Position numbers and translations under genes: made by a program. Shown here piece after piece: positions 47,934 through 56,605 of a stretch of 64,000 nt of DNA. Source of the DNA: Nitrospirales bacterium (GTDB lineage Bacteria > Nitrospirota > Nitrospiria > Nitrospirales > UBA8639); NCBI GenBank assembly GCA_031315915.1, contig JALDRK010000012.1, positions 41,413 to 105,412 of the forward strand. Direction: 5' to 3'. The stretch's first letter is position 1. Each line of letters begins with the position of its first letter. Under the pieces are notes generated by a model. It was not told the DNA's origin. It searched no databases and worked only from the letters and a program-made list of their open reading frames with translations.

Positions 47934-47973
47934 AAAAAAGGCGGAGAAGGTGCATGACCCTCACCGCCTTTTT
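47934..47973 (-). terminator. Strong rho-independent terminator after the c-heme protein gene
   Basis: In the minus direction AAAAAGGCGG, then a second stem part (TGAGGGT with ACCTTCT), a CATGC loop and CCGCCTTTTTT form a GC stem followed by six T. It begins about 28 nt after the stop of the 48001 gene. The A-tract on the upstream side could let it work in both directions. Confidence 0.85.
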
Positions 47974-48000
47974 CTGAGGATAAACGGTCCGAAAACGGAA

Positions 48001-48540
48001 TTATTTCAAACGTACGACAATCGCCCCCATAAAATCGCCCTTTTTCCAATCTTTTTTGGTTGTTTTGGGGTGTTTGTTATGGCAATCCGCACAACTATCC
48101 ACGATGGCATAATCAGCCGACATGCCGACAGTGATCCCGCCATCCTCAACCACAAGGACTTTTTCCTTCCCTTTGGCTAATTCCGCAAGCATTTCCTTTT
48201 CCTTGGCACTTTTCGCGGCATTGGAGGCATACAAGGGGTCGGTGCCTACTAATGATAAATCAAATTCTTTGATTTCCTTTCCAAGCTCTTTCACGAATTG
48301 AGCCGGAAGCATCATGCCATGATCATCCTTCACCCAATCTTCATTGGGCTTCAATCCGCCTTTACCGGCATCGGCCACCACACCTTTCACATACACAGTT
48401 CTGGCAGCCTTGGCGGTAGCCAGGATATACTTGGCCGCCAATTCCTTTGCCGCGTCTGCCGCTTGACCAACTGGCACCACTAGGGCGAGCCCAATCATGA
48501 AGACGACGAACATTGTCGCGAATGCAGCCCATCTTCTCAT
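48001..48540 (-). CDS. Secreted single-heme c-type cytochrome-like protein (DUF3365/Tll0287 family)
   Basis: A 179-residue protein with a signal peptide (VFMIGLALVVPVGQA, cleavage probable after AQA at 27). The mature part has the DUF3365 layout, including NEDWVKDDHGMMLPAQFVKELG and NAAKSAKEKEML, and one CADCH heme motif at 150-154. It is periplasmic. It is the same domain type as the sensors of receptors 28383 and 48838 but without membrane or signalling parts, so it could be an electron carrier or soluble ligand relay for them. It has its own terminator and sits 297 nt from the receptor gene. The link is by family and location only. Confidence 0.8.
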   Translation of the reverse strand: MRRWAAFATMFVVFMIGLALVVPVGQAADAAKELAAKYILATAKAARTVYVKGVVADAGKGGLKPNEDWVKDDHGMMLPAQFVKELGKEIKEFDLSLVGTDPLYASNAAKSAKEKEMLAELAKGKEKVLVVEDGGITVGMSADYAIVDSCADCHNKHPKTTKKDWKKGDFMGAIVVRLK

Positions 48541-48762
48541 AATACCCCTCCTCGCTGTGAGTGTTGGAAAACATCAGGTGAATGGATCTGTCGGATCTTT
48601 GGAAAGCCTCAGCGCAGCCGACATGCTCACGAACAGTCCATGTTACTGAAACAGTCTCATAGAATGACCCTTAGGTCAATCGCAAAGAAATGATACGTAA
48701 GGTGTGGAGAAAACAGCGTATGGCAAGAAATGCCACGCTTCATACCGTGAGAGATCATAAAG

Positions 48763-48827
48763 GGTGAACAGTCAGGAGTAAGGAGATCAAACATTGCTGT
48801 TTGTGCTCCTCACTCCTCATGACTTAC
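48763..48827. repeat. Inverted-repeat element B (AGGAGT-rich)
   Basis: Left arm (CAGTCAGGAGTAAGGAG, ending 48785) faces right arm CTCCTCACTC, CTCATGACTTAC (48806-48827), separated by about 20 nt containing an AAACATTGCTGTTTG mini-palindrome. It ends 10 nt before the stop of the receptor gene at 48838, so it could act as that gene's terminator. It is related to elements A, C and D. Confidence 0.7.
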
Positions 48828-48837
48828 TCCCGCCTAT

Positions 48838-50649
48838 TTAAAATTCTTCAAAGAAATCATCTTCAACCTTTTTATGTCCATTGGCGGTCGAACTTCCGAC
48901 CCCTACGGCTTCCTTTTTTTGCGTCGAGGCATGTTTCTCACTCCCTGAACGACTTACAGAGGAAATCGAATGAGAAGGCTGGGAGCTCATAGGTCTTGGA
49001 GATTGAGTTTGCACAAATGAGGGAGCCTTCATCCGTGCCTCAGCCCCTGTTATGCGCCCTACTTCTGCCTGAACTTTGAAAAATTCAACTTGCCTCAAAA
49101 GATCCTGCGCTTGCTGCGCCATGGATTGGGAGGCCGAGGTGGCCTGCTCCACCAAGGCGGCATTCTGCTGGGTCCCCTGATCCATCTGCATCACCGCCTT
49201 ATTCACCTGATCGATCCCCGCCGCCTGCTCCTGCGACGCCGCACTGATCTCCGAAATAATATCCGTCACCCGTTTCACGGAATTGACGATTTCCTCCAGC
49301 GTCTGTCCCGAACGGTTCACCAACTCACTCCCGTCCCCGACTTTCTGCACGGACTCGTTGATCAGCGCCTTGATCTCTTTGGCCGCGGTAGCCGACCGTT
49401 GAGCCAAATTCCGCACTTCCGACGCCACGACCGCAAAGCCGCGCCCCTGCTCGCCCGCGCGGGCCGCTTCGACGGCGGCATTTAACGCCAGCAGATTGGT
49501 CTGAAAGGCAATTTCATCGATCACGTTAATAATATCGGCAATCTTTTTACTGCTCTTGTTAATTTCAGACATGGCCTCCACGGCTTTGTCCGTCACCGCC
49601 CCGCCCTTTTCGGCCACTTCCCGGGCGGCCACGGCCAACTGATTGGCCTGCTTGGCATTATCCGCATTTTGTTTGATCGTGGAGGTCATCTCTTCCATCG
49701 ACGCGCTGGTTTCTTCCAGGGCTCCGGCCTGCGCAGAGGTGCGTTCAGCCAAATCCGAAGTCCCTGCCGTAATCTCGGAAGTCCCGGTCGTAATACTCGA
49801 GACCGCCGTTTTGACGGACTGCATGACTTCACTAACCCGGTCAAACATATCATTAAACGATTCACAGGTCCGACCGATTTCGTCCTGATTCCGAACGGAA
49901 GTTCGAACGGTGAGATCGCCGTCACGCGCCTGTTCGGCCATGGCTTCGAGACTCTTCATAGGTTGGACCACCAACTTGGAAATCAGGACATATAACAGGA
50001 CCATCATCAACACACCGACGGCAAGAATACCCCAATACATATTGCTGAGGTTGTGTTGTAACTGAGCAGTCGGCACATCCATGGGAATCTGCACCGACAC
50101 GGCTCCTAACATATCGCCAACCTGTTTACCCTCATGGCAGCCCACACAGGCTTTGACGCTGGCTAAATCCTGAGTCGCACGTCGGAACATCATTTTTCCA
50201 TTCACGGTATCGATTTTGGAATATTCTTTTGCTCCATTGGCTAGGGCGGCCAAGGCTTCGTTCTCAAACGGATCCTGTGGACCATTCTTGGGATTCAGGG
50301 GGGTTGCGCTGATTACCCTGGCGTTATAAACCCCTTCCTCTGCCAATTGTTCGGCTGTTTCACGGGTAAAGGTCGCAGGAAAAGGAATGGAATCCGGTTC
50401 AGCATGCTCAATGCTGGTTTTCATACCGGCACCTTTGGCTTTGACCACGAATTCTTTCGTGACATAGGCTCGTGTCACCTCGATTTGCTTTTGGACAATC
50501 AAGGCTTGATCCGCCAGGACCCGTTCAAGATCTGCCTGTAACTGCTGTCCGATCAAATAGGCTCCGCCTATCAGCAAACAACTGAACGCCCCCATGGTGG
50601 TCACAACGACTTTTGGCCCAATCCCTAATCTTTTCCATCCATTACCCAT
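48838..50649 (-). CDS. Methyl-accepting chemotaxis protein, c-heme sensor, C-terminal FFEEF
   Basis: Start at ATG 50649 ([16 protein letters not shown], 603 aa), with GTAGGAGGG 4 nt upstream. Membrane helix 1 lies at about 13-34. The periplasmic DUF3365-type domain has [30 protein letters not shown] and one CVGCH heme motif at about 168-172. Helix 2, HAMP and a Tsr/Tar-like 36-heptad signalling domain follow, tip [31 protein letters not shown] Ser/Gln-rich linker of about 70 residues ends in DDFFEEF, a candidate CheR/CheB tether. A 626-bp coding part is identical to the next receptor. It is likely a redox or gas sensor for system 2. Confidence 0.92.
   Translation of the reverse strand: MGNGWKRLGIGPKVVVTTMGAFSCLLIGGAYLIGQQLQADLERVLADQALIVQKQIEVTRAYVTKEFVVKAKGAGMKTSIEHAEPDSIPFPATFTRETAEQLAEEGVYNARVISATPLNPKNGPQDPFENEALAALANGAKEYSKIDTVNGKMMFRRATQDLASVKACVGCHEGKQVGDMLGAVSVQIPMDVPTAQLQHNLSNMYWGILAVGVLMMVLLYVLISKLVVQPMKSLEAMAEQARDGDLTVRTSVRNQDEIGRTCESFNDMFDRVSEVMQSVKTAVSSITTGTSEITAGTSDLAERTSAQAGALEETSASMEEMTSTIKQNADNAKQANQLAVAAREVAEKGGAVTDKAVEAMSEINKSSKKIADIINVIDEIAFQTNLLALNAAVEAARAGEQGRGFAVVASEVRNLAQRSATAAKEIKALINESVQKVGDGSELVNRSGQTLEEIVNSVKRVTDIISEISAASQEQAAGIDQVNKAVMQMDQGTQQNAALVEQATSASQSMAQQAQDLLRQVEFFKVQAEVGRITGAEARMKAPSFVQTQSPRPMSSQPSHSISSVSRSGSEKHASTQKKEAVGVGSSTANGHKKVEDDFFEEF
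49120..49745 (-). repeat. Perfect 626-bp direct repeat, copy 1 (receptor signalling domain)
   Basis: By line-by-line comparison the sequence is identical to 51077-51702, with a constant offset of 1957. Outside the ends both genes diverge at once: 49119 differs from 51076, and after GCGTT the genes read different sequence. The repeat covers the signalling hairpin from the [11 protein letters not shown] region to the SATSASQSM region. Confidence 0.95.
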
Positions 50650-50797
50650 GATCCCTCCTACCTTAAAAAATGAATGATGTACGCTGCGTGTGTCGATTGT
50701 CTTTTTCACACTTCAGAAGAAAGAAATATGGGACTAAGAAACGGAAAGAATGAACCGACTGTTGTCCCGACTGATCACTTTCTTCCTCTCCCTGCCA

Positions 50798-53044
50798 TTA
50801 GAACTCTTCAAAAAAATCATCCTCCCGTTGACGCCGTTCCTGGCCATTTGAACTGCCTACACCCACCGGCTGCGGCTTCGCCCCGGACCTAGGAGGAGAA
50901 GAAGACGACTTCAACGCTTGGACAGCCTGAATTCCCATGGAGGATTTCTTATCAGAAGGTTGCGTTACGCTGATTCCCGACCCACGTGAGGTGTTGATCT
51001 GGCTTGAATGATGTCCCCTGCCTTCTTCAAGCTTAAAAAAGGCCACTTGATTCAACAGTTCGGTCGCCTGCTGTTTCATGGATTGGGAGGCCGAGGTGGC
51101 CTGCTCCACCAAGGCGGCATTCTGCTGGGTCCCCTGATCCATCTGCATCACCGCCTTATTCACCTGATCGATCCCCGCCGCCTGCTCCTGCGACGCCGCA
51201 CTGATCTCCGAAATAATATCCGTCACCCGTTTCACGGAATTGACGATTTCCTCCAGCGTCTGTCCCGAACGGTTCACCAACTCACTCCCGTCCCCGACTT
51301 TCTGCACGGACTCGTTGATCAGCGCCTTGATCTCTTTGGCCGCGGTAGCCGACCGTTGAGCCAAATTCCGCACTTCCGACGCCACGACCGCAAAGCCGCG
51401 CCCCTGCTCGCCCGCGCGGGCCGCTTCGACGGCGGCATTTAACGCCAGCAGATTGGTCTGAAAGGCAATTTCATCGATCACGTTAATAATATCGGCAATC
51501 TTTTTACTGCTCTTGTTAATTTCAGACATGGCCTCCACGGCTTTGTCCGTCACCGCCCCGCCCTTTTCGGCCACTTCCCGGGCGGCCACGGCCAACTGAT
51601 TGGCCTGCTTGGCATTATCCGCATTTTGTTTGATCGTGGAGGTCATCTCTTCCATCGACGCGCTGGTTTCTTCCAGGGCTCCGGCCTGCGCAGAGGTGCG
51701 TTGGGAGAGATCTTCATTGCCTTGCGTGATTTCACTCGAAGCCATCGACACATGTTCCGCCGCTTGGCGAACTTCCGATACTACCTTCACCAGATTATCC
51801 AACATCGCATTCATGGCCTTCCCGAGAACACCCAATTCGTCCTTGGAGGTCACCGTGACCCGCTTGCTCAGGTCCCCTTCGGCGGCCCGCTGGGCCACTT
51901 CACTGACTTGAATCAGACTGTTCGCCCCGCGACGTCCCACCCACAAACCAATGACCACAATCAACGCGATACAGATGATGGCGGTCATAGTTAAACTTTG
52001 CTTGAAGGCAATGGCCGCAGTTGCGGCTTCCGTTTTGGGTATTCGAACCATGACGGCCCAGTTCATGCCCGGATAGCCTAAAGCCCCTTTTAAATGCGTA
52101 TAGCCGGCAAGCTGATCGATGCCTTTTCGTTCGTGCGTGGAGATCATATTTCCGGTTTTTCCTGCAACCGCTTCCATGGCAGGCTCCACATCTTTTTCCG
52201 CCAAGTTGAGTTTAAACAGGATATTTTCGAGATTATGAATCACCTCTTCCTTGCCCTGGGCCGATGGATCATAATCCACAATGATCTGACCCTTATCGCC
52301 CAGAATCGTGATCTCAGTTCCGGGAAAACCGGAAGACGTAAGTTCTTGATATGCCGTTTGGACAATTTCTTCCACTAAGGAAAATTTGACCCGATTGCTC
52401 CAATAACCAATCAAATCGCCCTCGATATACACCGGCGAGGAAAATCCCATGGTCAGACCGTCATCGCCGGGATAGACGGATTTCACATCTTCATCCACAT
52501 GTACATCTTCGATGAAGGTCCCCGTAGACCGATCATTGCCGGGAGCCGTAAAGGGTTGTTTTGTGGTGAATTCCTTGGCCTGCAGGGCTTTAAACCAGGG
52601 TGCATCGGAATATTTCTTGGAATAGATCGCCGTCGTATCAATCGGATTCCCTTTGCCGTCCTTGTTATTGACGGCCATGACATCGCCGACGGGATCCACC
52701 AAAATAGTCAAATAGTAAATGCCTGATGTCGTCACATATTGGTTCATGGCATGGGCAATGGCGTTATTCTCTTTGGAATACCAATGGTAGCGTTCACCCA
52801 CGATCCTGTTCAGGGCAAACGATTGGGGATCGCCATAGCGTTCGAATAAATTCCGGTCGATTTTATCCGCAATATTGGTCGCCACATTCTGAACGCGTTG
52901 TCCGGCCGCGTTCTCCATTTCCCCTGTGGCCGAATTTCCCAAATACGCCACCGTTGCCATGGGGACAATGCCAAAGATGGCGAACAACGCCACCAACTTG
53001 GTTGCGATACCCCAACTGAAAATTTTCTTTGCGATGCTGTTCAT
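50798..53044 (-). CDS. Methyl-accepting chemotaxis protein, dCache-type sensor, C-terminal FFEEF
   Basis: Start at ATG 53044 (MNSIAKKIFSWGIATKLV, 748 aa) with GAGGG 5 nt upstream. The frame runs 126 codons further without family resemblance. Membrane helix 1 is near 15-35. A periplasmic region of about 300 residues resembles that of the receptor at 30092 (AMNQYVTTSGIYYLTILVD, KKYSDAPWFKAL, VYPGDDGLTMGFSSPVY). Helix 2, HAMP and a 36-heptad signalling domain follow, sharing 626 bp exactly with the previous receptor. The tail ends DDFFEEF after a Ser/Pro-rich linker, giving a possible pentapeptide tether. The ligand is unknown. Confidence 0.92.
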   Translation of the reverse strand: MNSIAKKIFSWGIATKLVALFAIFGIVPMATVAYLGNSATGEMENAAGQRVQNVATNIADKIDRNLFERYGDPQSFALNRIVGERYHWYSKENNAIAHAMNQYVTTSGIYYLTILVDPVGDVMAVNNKDGKGNPIDTTAIYSKKYSDAPWFKALQAKEFTTKQPFTAPGNDRSTGTFIEDVHVDEDVKSVYPGDDGLTMGFSSPVYIEGDLIGYWSNRVKFSLVEEIVQTAYQELTSSGFPGTEITILGDKGQIIVDYDPSAQGKEEVIHNLENILFKLNLAEKDVEPAMEAVAGKTGNMISTHERKGIDQLAGYTHLKGALGYPGMNWAVMVRIPKTEAATAAIAFKQSLTMTAIICIALIVVIGLWVGRRGANSLIQVSEVAQRAAEGDLSKRVTVTSKDELGVLGKAMNAMLDNLVKVVSEVRQAAEHVSMASSEITQGNEDLSQRTSAQAGALEETSASMEEMTSTIKQNADNAKQANQLAVAAREVAEKGGAVTDKAVEAMSEINKSSKKIADIINVIDEIAFQTNLLALNAAVEAARAGEQGRGFAVVASEVRNLAQRSATAAKEIKALINESVQKVGDGSELVNRSGQTLEEIVNSVKRVTDIISEISAASQEQAAGIDQVNKAVMQMDQGTQQNAALVEQATSASQSMKQQATELLNQVAFFKLEEGRGHHSSQINTSRGSGISVTQPSDKKSSMGIQAVQALKSSSSPPRSGAKPQPVGVGSSNGQERRQREDDFFEEF
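51077..51702 (-). repeat. Perfect 626-bp direct repeat, copy 2 (receptor signalling domain)
   Basis: This is the partner of 49120-49745, base-for-base identical as read. Identity at third codon positions is complete over more than 200 codons, whereas flanking parts of the genes are clearly different, so recent gene conversion or recombination is likely. Confidence 0.95.
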
Positions 53045-53659
53045 AACACCCTCACATTCTGATTGTGGATGCCTTTCCGGTCTTTTCAAAATGGCATCCT
53101 TTCCTTTGGGGACAAGTCTGCCACCAGCATGCGTCTTGGTTGCTGCCGTTTGTTCGGAAGAAACAGAACTTGATCTAAGAGAAGAGATTTCGTCCATCAG
53201 CGGAGAAGATGGGAGAGACTTGTTCCATCTCATCTTCTTGCATCCTTTTCCGAGAGGCATGAGCAGACTACCCATCCTTTCTCCCAATCTCTTCACCCAA
53301 CCTTTTCCTCCTTCTATTCCATCATGAACCTTGCGTTGTCCCATTTGGTGCAACAGGGTTCGAATCTGCTCTCCACCCCGTTCATGCTTCCGACCGCCCA
53401 TGATCTCTCCCTCACACAGCAATCGTGATAAACCTGAAAATCAGAATGCAGGGTTCATGATTTTTAGATGCTCAAAAGAATCTTCTTCCTGTTTCCCACA
53501 ATCTTGTCCTTTGACGCTCCCTGCCCCCGACAGGAGAAAGTCGCGTTATCATTTTGGTGACAAATTGGCTTGTGACCGACCGAGAATTCGGTGTGAGCGG
53601 AAAAAGACTCAAGATGAAGACTTCCCCGAGGAGGTCCCCCGGACCGCCGTGAGCCCGTC
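53045..53659. other. Non-coding stretch upstream of the dCache receptor
   Basis: No complete gene is seen. An open frame reaches 53422 in phase with the receptor, but its basic, low-complexity content and lack of a ribosome site argue against coding. It probably represents the remains of a deleted receptor gene together with the promoter of the present one. Confidence 0.5.
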
Positions 53660-53787
53660 AGATGAAATTCATATTTCTGCCGCTCATCCGCTTGGCAGAC
53701 TTCCGACATCACCTTCATCAGATTAACCAACATCGCATTCATCGCTTTACCCATGGCTCCCAGTTCATCGTTGATCACAGCAAGCAC
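53660..53787 (-). pseudogene. Fragment of a chemoreceptor gene (HAMP/proximal signalling helix)
   Basis: The frame reads NDELGAMGKAMNAMLVNLM, then KVMSEVCQADER. It matches DELGVLGKAMNAMLDNLV, KVVSEVRQAAEH of the receptor at 50798, and the nucleotide sequences are alike too (shared AACATCGCATTCAT). It abuts the cheW stop directly and then loses similarity. No start, membrane helix or tip region remains, so it is a gene remnant left by deletion. Confidence 0.8.
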
Positions 53788-54329
53788 TACGATTCGTGAC
53801 CCTCCATTTTCTCCAACTGTCCGGGAAGTTCCTCCACGGTTTTCACTTCCTCCTCCGTGAGAACACGATCAATGTCCAAAAGTGTGACCAGCCGATCATT
53901 GGCATTGCCGATTCCGGCCACAAAATTGATGTCGACCGCGCTGCCCAGTTCCGGGGGAGGTTGAATATTCTTGGCATTCAAATCCAACACATCTGAGACC
54001 GCATCGACCAGAAAACCCATAACCCGGTTACGAACATTCACAACCACGACAACCGTGAAAGACGTGGGCTCGGTGGCACCCATGCCGAATTTCATTCGCA
54101 GGTCCACAATCGGCACGATCGTTCCACGCAAATTGAGAACCCCCTTCAGATAGTCCGGCGTATTGGGGATCCGCGTCACCGTCGTGTAGCCTTTAATTTC
54201 CTGAACTTTCAGAATATCCACTCCGTAATATTCATCGGCCAAATCAAAGGTCAGGTATTGTTGATCTTCACTGGAATTCGTCGTCCGGACTTCGCGTGTT
54301 TCGGTCGTTTCAACAATGGCCGTGGACAT
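53787..54329 (-). CDS. cheW: Chemotaxis coupling protein CheW (system 2)
   Basis: A 180-residue CheW. Core signatures are YLTFDLADEYYGVDILKVQEI, YLKGVLNLRGTIVPIVDLR and NDRLVTLLDIDRVL. It has a longer N-terminal lead (TAIVETTETREVRTTN) and an acidic C-terminal tail. It lies between cheA and the receptor remnant, so it probably docks to the second CheA and the FFEEF receptors. Start at ATG 54329. Confidence 0.95.
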   Translation of the reverse strand: MSTAIVETTETREVRTTNSSEDQQYLTFDLADEYYGVDILKVQEIKGYTTVTRIPNTPDYLKGVLNLRGTIVPIVDLRMKFGMGATEPTSFTVVVVVNVRNRVMGFLVDAVSDVLDLNAKNIQPPPELGSAVDINFVAGIGNANDRLVTLLDIDRVLTEEEVKTVEELPGQLEKMEGHES

Positions 54330-54390
54330 AGCTGGTCTCCTTGGTTATGTATGTCATCAATGGCTTCTTCACTTATATTTTCGTTCCCTA

Positions 54391-54483
54391 GTAAGAAGTG
54401 AGAAGTAAGGGGGTAAGGAGAAAAAGCCCAATAATCCTTTTCTTATGCTCTTTACTCTTTACTCCTTACTTTTCACTTCTTCT
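54391..54483. repeat. Inverted-repeat element C (AGGAGT-rich)
   Basis: Left arm 54391-54420 (GTAAGAAGTGAGAAGTAAGG, then GGGTAAGGAG) and right arm 54448-54483 (CTCTTTACTCTTTACTCC, TTACTTTTCACTTCT) form an imperfect inverted repeat with a centre of about 27 nt. It fills most of the cheA-cheW gap and ends at the cheA stop. It is the clearest copy for defining the family. Confidence 0.75.
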
Positions 54484-56589
54484 TCATGCGGCTTCTACAT
54501 GGCCAATACGCGCTAATTTAGCCAGACCCGGCACATCCAAGATGAGGGCCACTTGCCCGTCGCCCAAAATGGTGGCCCCGGAAATCGCCTCGACTTTTCG
54601 ATAGTTTTGTTCAAGGCTTTTAATCACCACTTGCTGTTGGCCTGTCAGCTCATCCACCAGCACCGCCACTCGCCGTCCGTCCGCTTCCACAATCACCAAC
54701 AAGGCCTGAGAGGGATCAGTAAAATCTGCGGGGCGATGAAAGATTTCATAGAGCCTGACCATCGGCACCCATTCGCCCCGAAGATTGACGACTTCCCCCT
54801 TTCCGACGATTCGCTGAAGATCGTGCGGTTTAGGACGAATCGATTCGGTCACCGTAATCAGCGGAATAATGTAATTGTCCTCTCCGACGCGAACCGTCAT
54901 TCCATCAATAATGGCCAACGTCAGCGGTAGTTTCAGCGTGAGCTTTGAGCCTTTTCCGAAGGTGCTCTGAATTCCCACCGATCCGCCAAGGCCTTCAATA
55001 TTCCGTTTCACCACGTCCATGCCCACTCCCCGTCCGGAGACATCGGTGACTTTCTCCGCTGTGGAAAAACCGGGCCGGAAAATCAGTTGAAAGACTTCTT
55101 CGTCGGACATATTGGATCCGTCGGCAATGATGCTTTTTTCCACGGCTTTTTTGACGATTTTTTCTCTATCCAATCCTCTTCCGTCATCTTCCACGGCAAT
55201 ACAAATACTCCCGCCATCATGGTAGGCATGCAGTCGAATCATTCCTTTAGCCGGCTTGCCCCGAGCGATCCGTTCTTCCGGAGGTTCCAATCCATGATCT
55301 GCCGAATTGCGGACCAGGTGGGTAAGCGGATCACCAATGGCTTCGATCAACGTCTTGTCCAATTCCGTTTCTTCGCCGGACATCATCAATTGAATTTGCT
55401 TCCCGCTTTTGCCGGCCAAATCCCGCACCAGGCGAGGGAAACGATGGAAGGCGCTTCCAATCGGCATCATCCGGATCGACATGACACGCTCCTGCAGTTC
55501 TCGGGTATTGCGTTCCAACTGAACGATCCGTTCCTGAAGAATCGGCAGCTGGTTGATCGTAAATTTTTCGCCAAGATCGGTGATCATCGACTGAGTAATC
55601 ACCAATTCCCCGACCAAATTGATGAGTTTGTCGATCTTGTCGGTATCCACCCGGATGGAAGCCGTCTCCCCTTTTTTCAGCTGCTGCTGCTTTTGCAGGG
55701 CCTTGTCGACTTGTTGGCGGGTGGCCTTCTTCTCTTCCACCAGAATCTGGCCAAGATTTTTTTGTTTCGCCAGGCTTTCGGCTACCTGTTCCGGAGTTAC
55801 GACTCCTTCTTCTACCAGGATATCTCCGACCCGTTTATAAGGCTCTGGTTTCTTGGGAGCACGATCCATGATGCTCAGTTCACTCCCGTCACGCACAAAA
55901 TCAAACACGGCTTCAACCTTGGCGATGGGAACATCTGTTTCCAATTCGATGCCCCAGCTCAGATAACATCGCTCGGGATCCATCACCGGCAAGGCCGGCA
56001 AAGCGTCAGTCCGTACTTGCAACACTTTGACCATTCCTAACTGATGCAGATCCCGAAAAATTCGAGCAGGGTCCAGCCCGCGCTGAAATAATTCCGGAAG
56101 AGGAACCCAATCAATCGTCACTGTTCTCCAGCCATGGGCTTGTGAGCTTTTGCTTCGGATTGCCGGCACACCGGACTTCGCAGGTTGCGAGTTCGCGTTT
56201 CCCTGCATTTGGCAGTCTTGCAATTCATCCTCTAACTTCTTAATCAATTCTTGGTCGATTTCTCCCTGTCCTTGCGCCGCTTCCAGGAGACCTTTCAGAC
56301 CGTCCAAAGCTCGAAACAACACCTCAATCACCTCAGGGGTCACCGGCATCTTTTCGTTTCGGAGTTGATCCAGAACATTTTCCATTTGGTGGGTCAATCC
56401 GCCAATGTCCGTCAAATTAAACATTCCGGCATTGCCTTTAATCGAATGGGCCGCCCGGAAAATGCGGTTCAACAAGTCCAGGTCCGTCGGGCGTTCCTCT
56501 AACTCTAATAATCCGGTTTCCATAGTTTCGACATGTTCAGCCGATTCCGTAAAAAAGGATTCTTGGAAATGCGAGAGATCAACAGCCAT
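54484..56589 (-). CDS. cheA: Chemotaxis histidine kinase CheA (system 2) with MshEN-like repeats
   Basis: A 701-residue CheA. HPt phospho-His48 is in AAHSIKGNAGMF. A P2-like segment follows (TVTIDWVPLPELFQRGL, YLSWGIELETDVPIAKVEAVF). Residues about 250-305 hold two MshEN/GspE-N-like units, RVGDILVEEGVVTPEQVAES and NLGQILVEEKKATRQQVDKA. Then come the dimer domain LINLVGELVITQSMI, ATPase with LTHLVRNSADHGLE and GRGVGMDVVK, and a CheW-like P5. It is probably used by the receptors at 48838-53044 and the CheY at 57096. The inserted repeats resemble c-di-GMP-binding motifs, but spacing differs from the classical pair. Confidence 0.93.
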   Translation of the reverse strand: MAVDLSHFQESFFTESAEHVETMETGLLELEERPTDLDLLNRIFRAAHSIKGNAGMFNLTDIGGLTHQMENVLDQLRNEKMPVTPEVIEVLFRALDGLKGLLEAAQGQGEIDQELIKKLEDELQDCQMQGNANSQPAKSGVPAIRSKSSQAHGWRTVTIDWVPLPELFQRGLDPARIFRDLHQLGMVKVLQVRTDALPALPVMDPERCYLSWGIELETDVPIAKVEAVFDFVRDGSELSIMDRAPKKPEPYKRVGDILVEEGVVTPEQVAESLAKQKNLGQILVEEKKATRQQVDKALQKQQQLKKGETASIRVDTDKIDKLINLVGELVITQSMITDLGEKFTINQLPILQERIVQLERNTRELQERVMSIRMMPIGSAFHRFPRLVRDLAGKSGKQIQLMMSGEETELDKTLIEAIGDPLTHLVRNSADHGLEPPEERIARGKPAKGMIRLHAYHDGGSICIAVEDDGRGLDREKIVKKAVEKSIIADGSNMSDEEVFQLIFRPGFSTAEKVTDVSGRGVGMDVVKRNIEGLGGSVGIQSTFGKGSKLTLKLPLTLAIIDGMTVRVGEDNYIIPLITVTESIRPKPHDLQRIVGKGEVVNLRGEWVPMVRLYEIFHRPADFTDPSQALLVIVEADGRRVAVLVDELTGQQQVVIKSLEQNYRKVEAISGATILGDGQVALILDVPGLAKLARIGHVEAA

Positions 56590-56605
56590 GTAATAAACTC
56601 CTTTT

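Noticed and set aside
53045..53422. 126-codon N-terminal extension of the dCache receptor
   Set aside because: The ATG at 53044 has a good ribosome site and begins the membrane helix; the extension has no signal or domain.
55087..56040. A 317-codon open frame on the plus strand
   Set aside because: It is antisense to cheA, whose domains are fully recognisable. It lacks a ribosome site and is rich in Phe, Gln and His, typical of a shadow frame.
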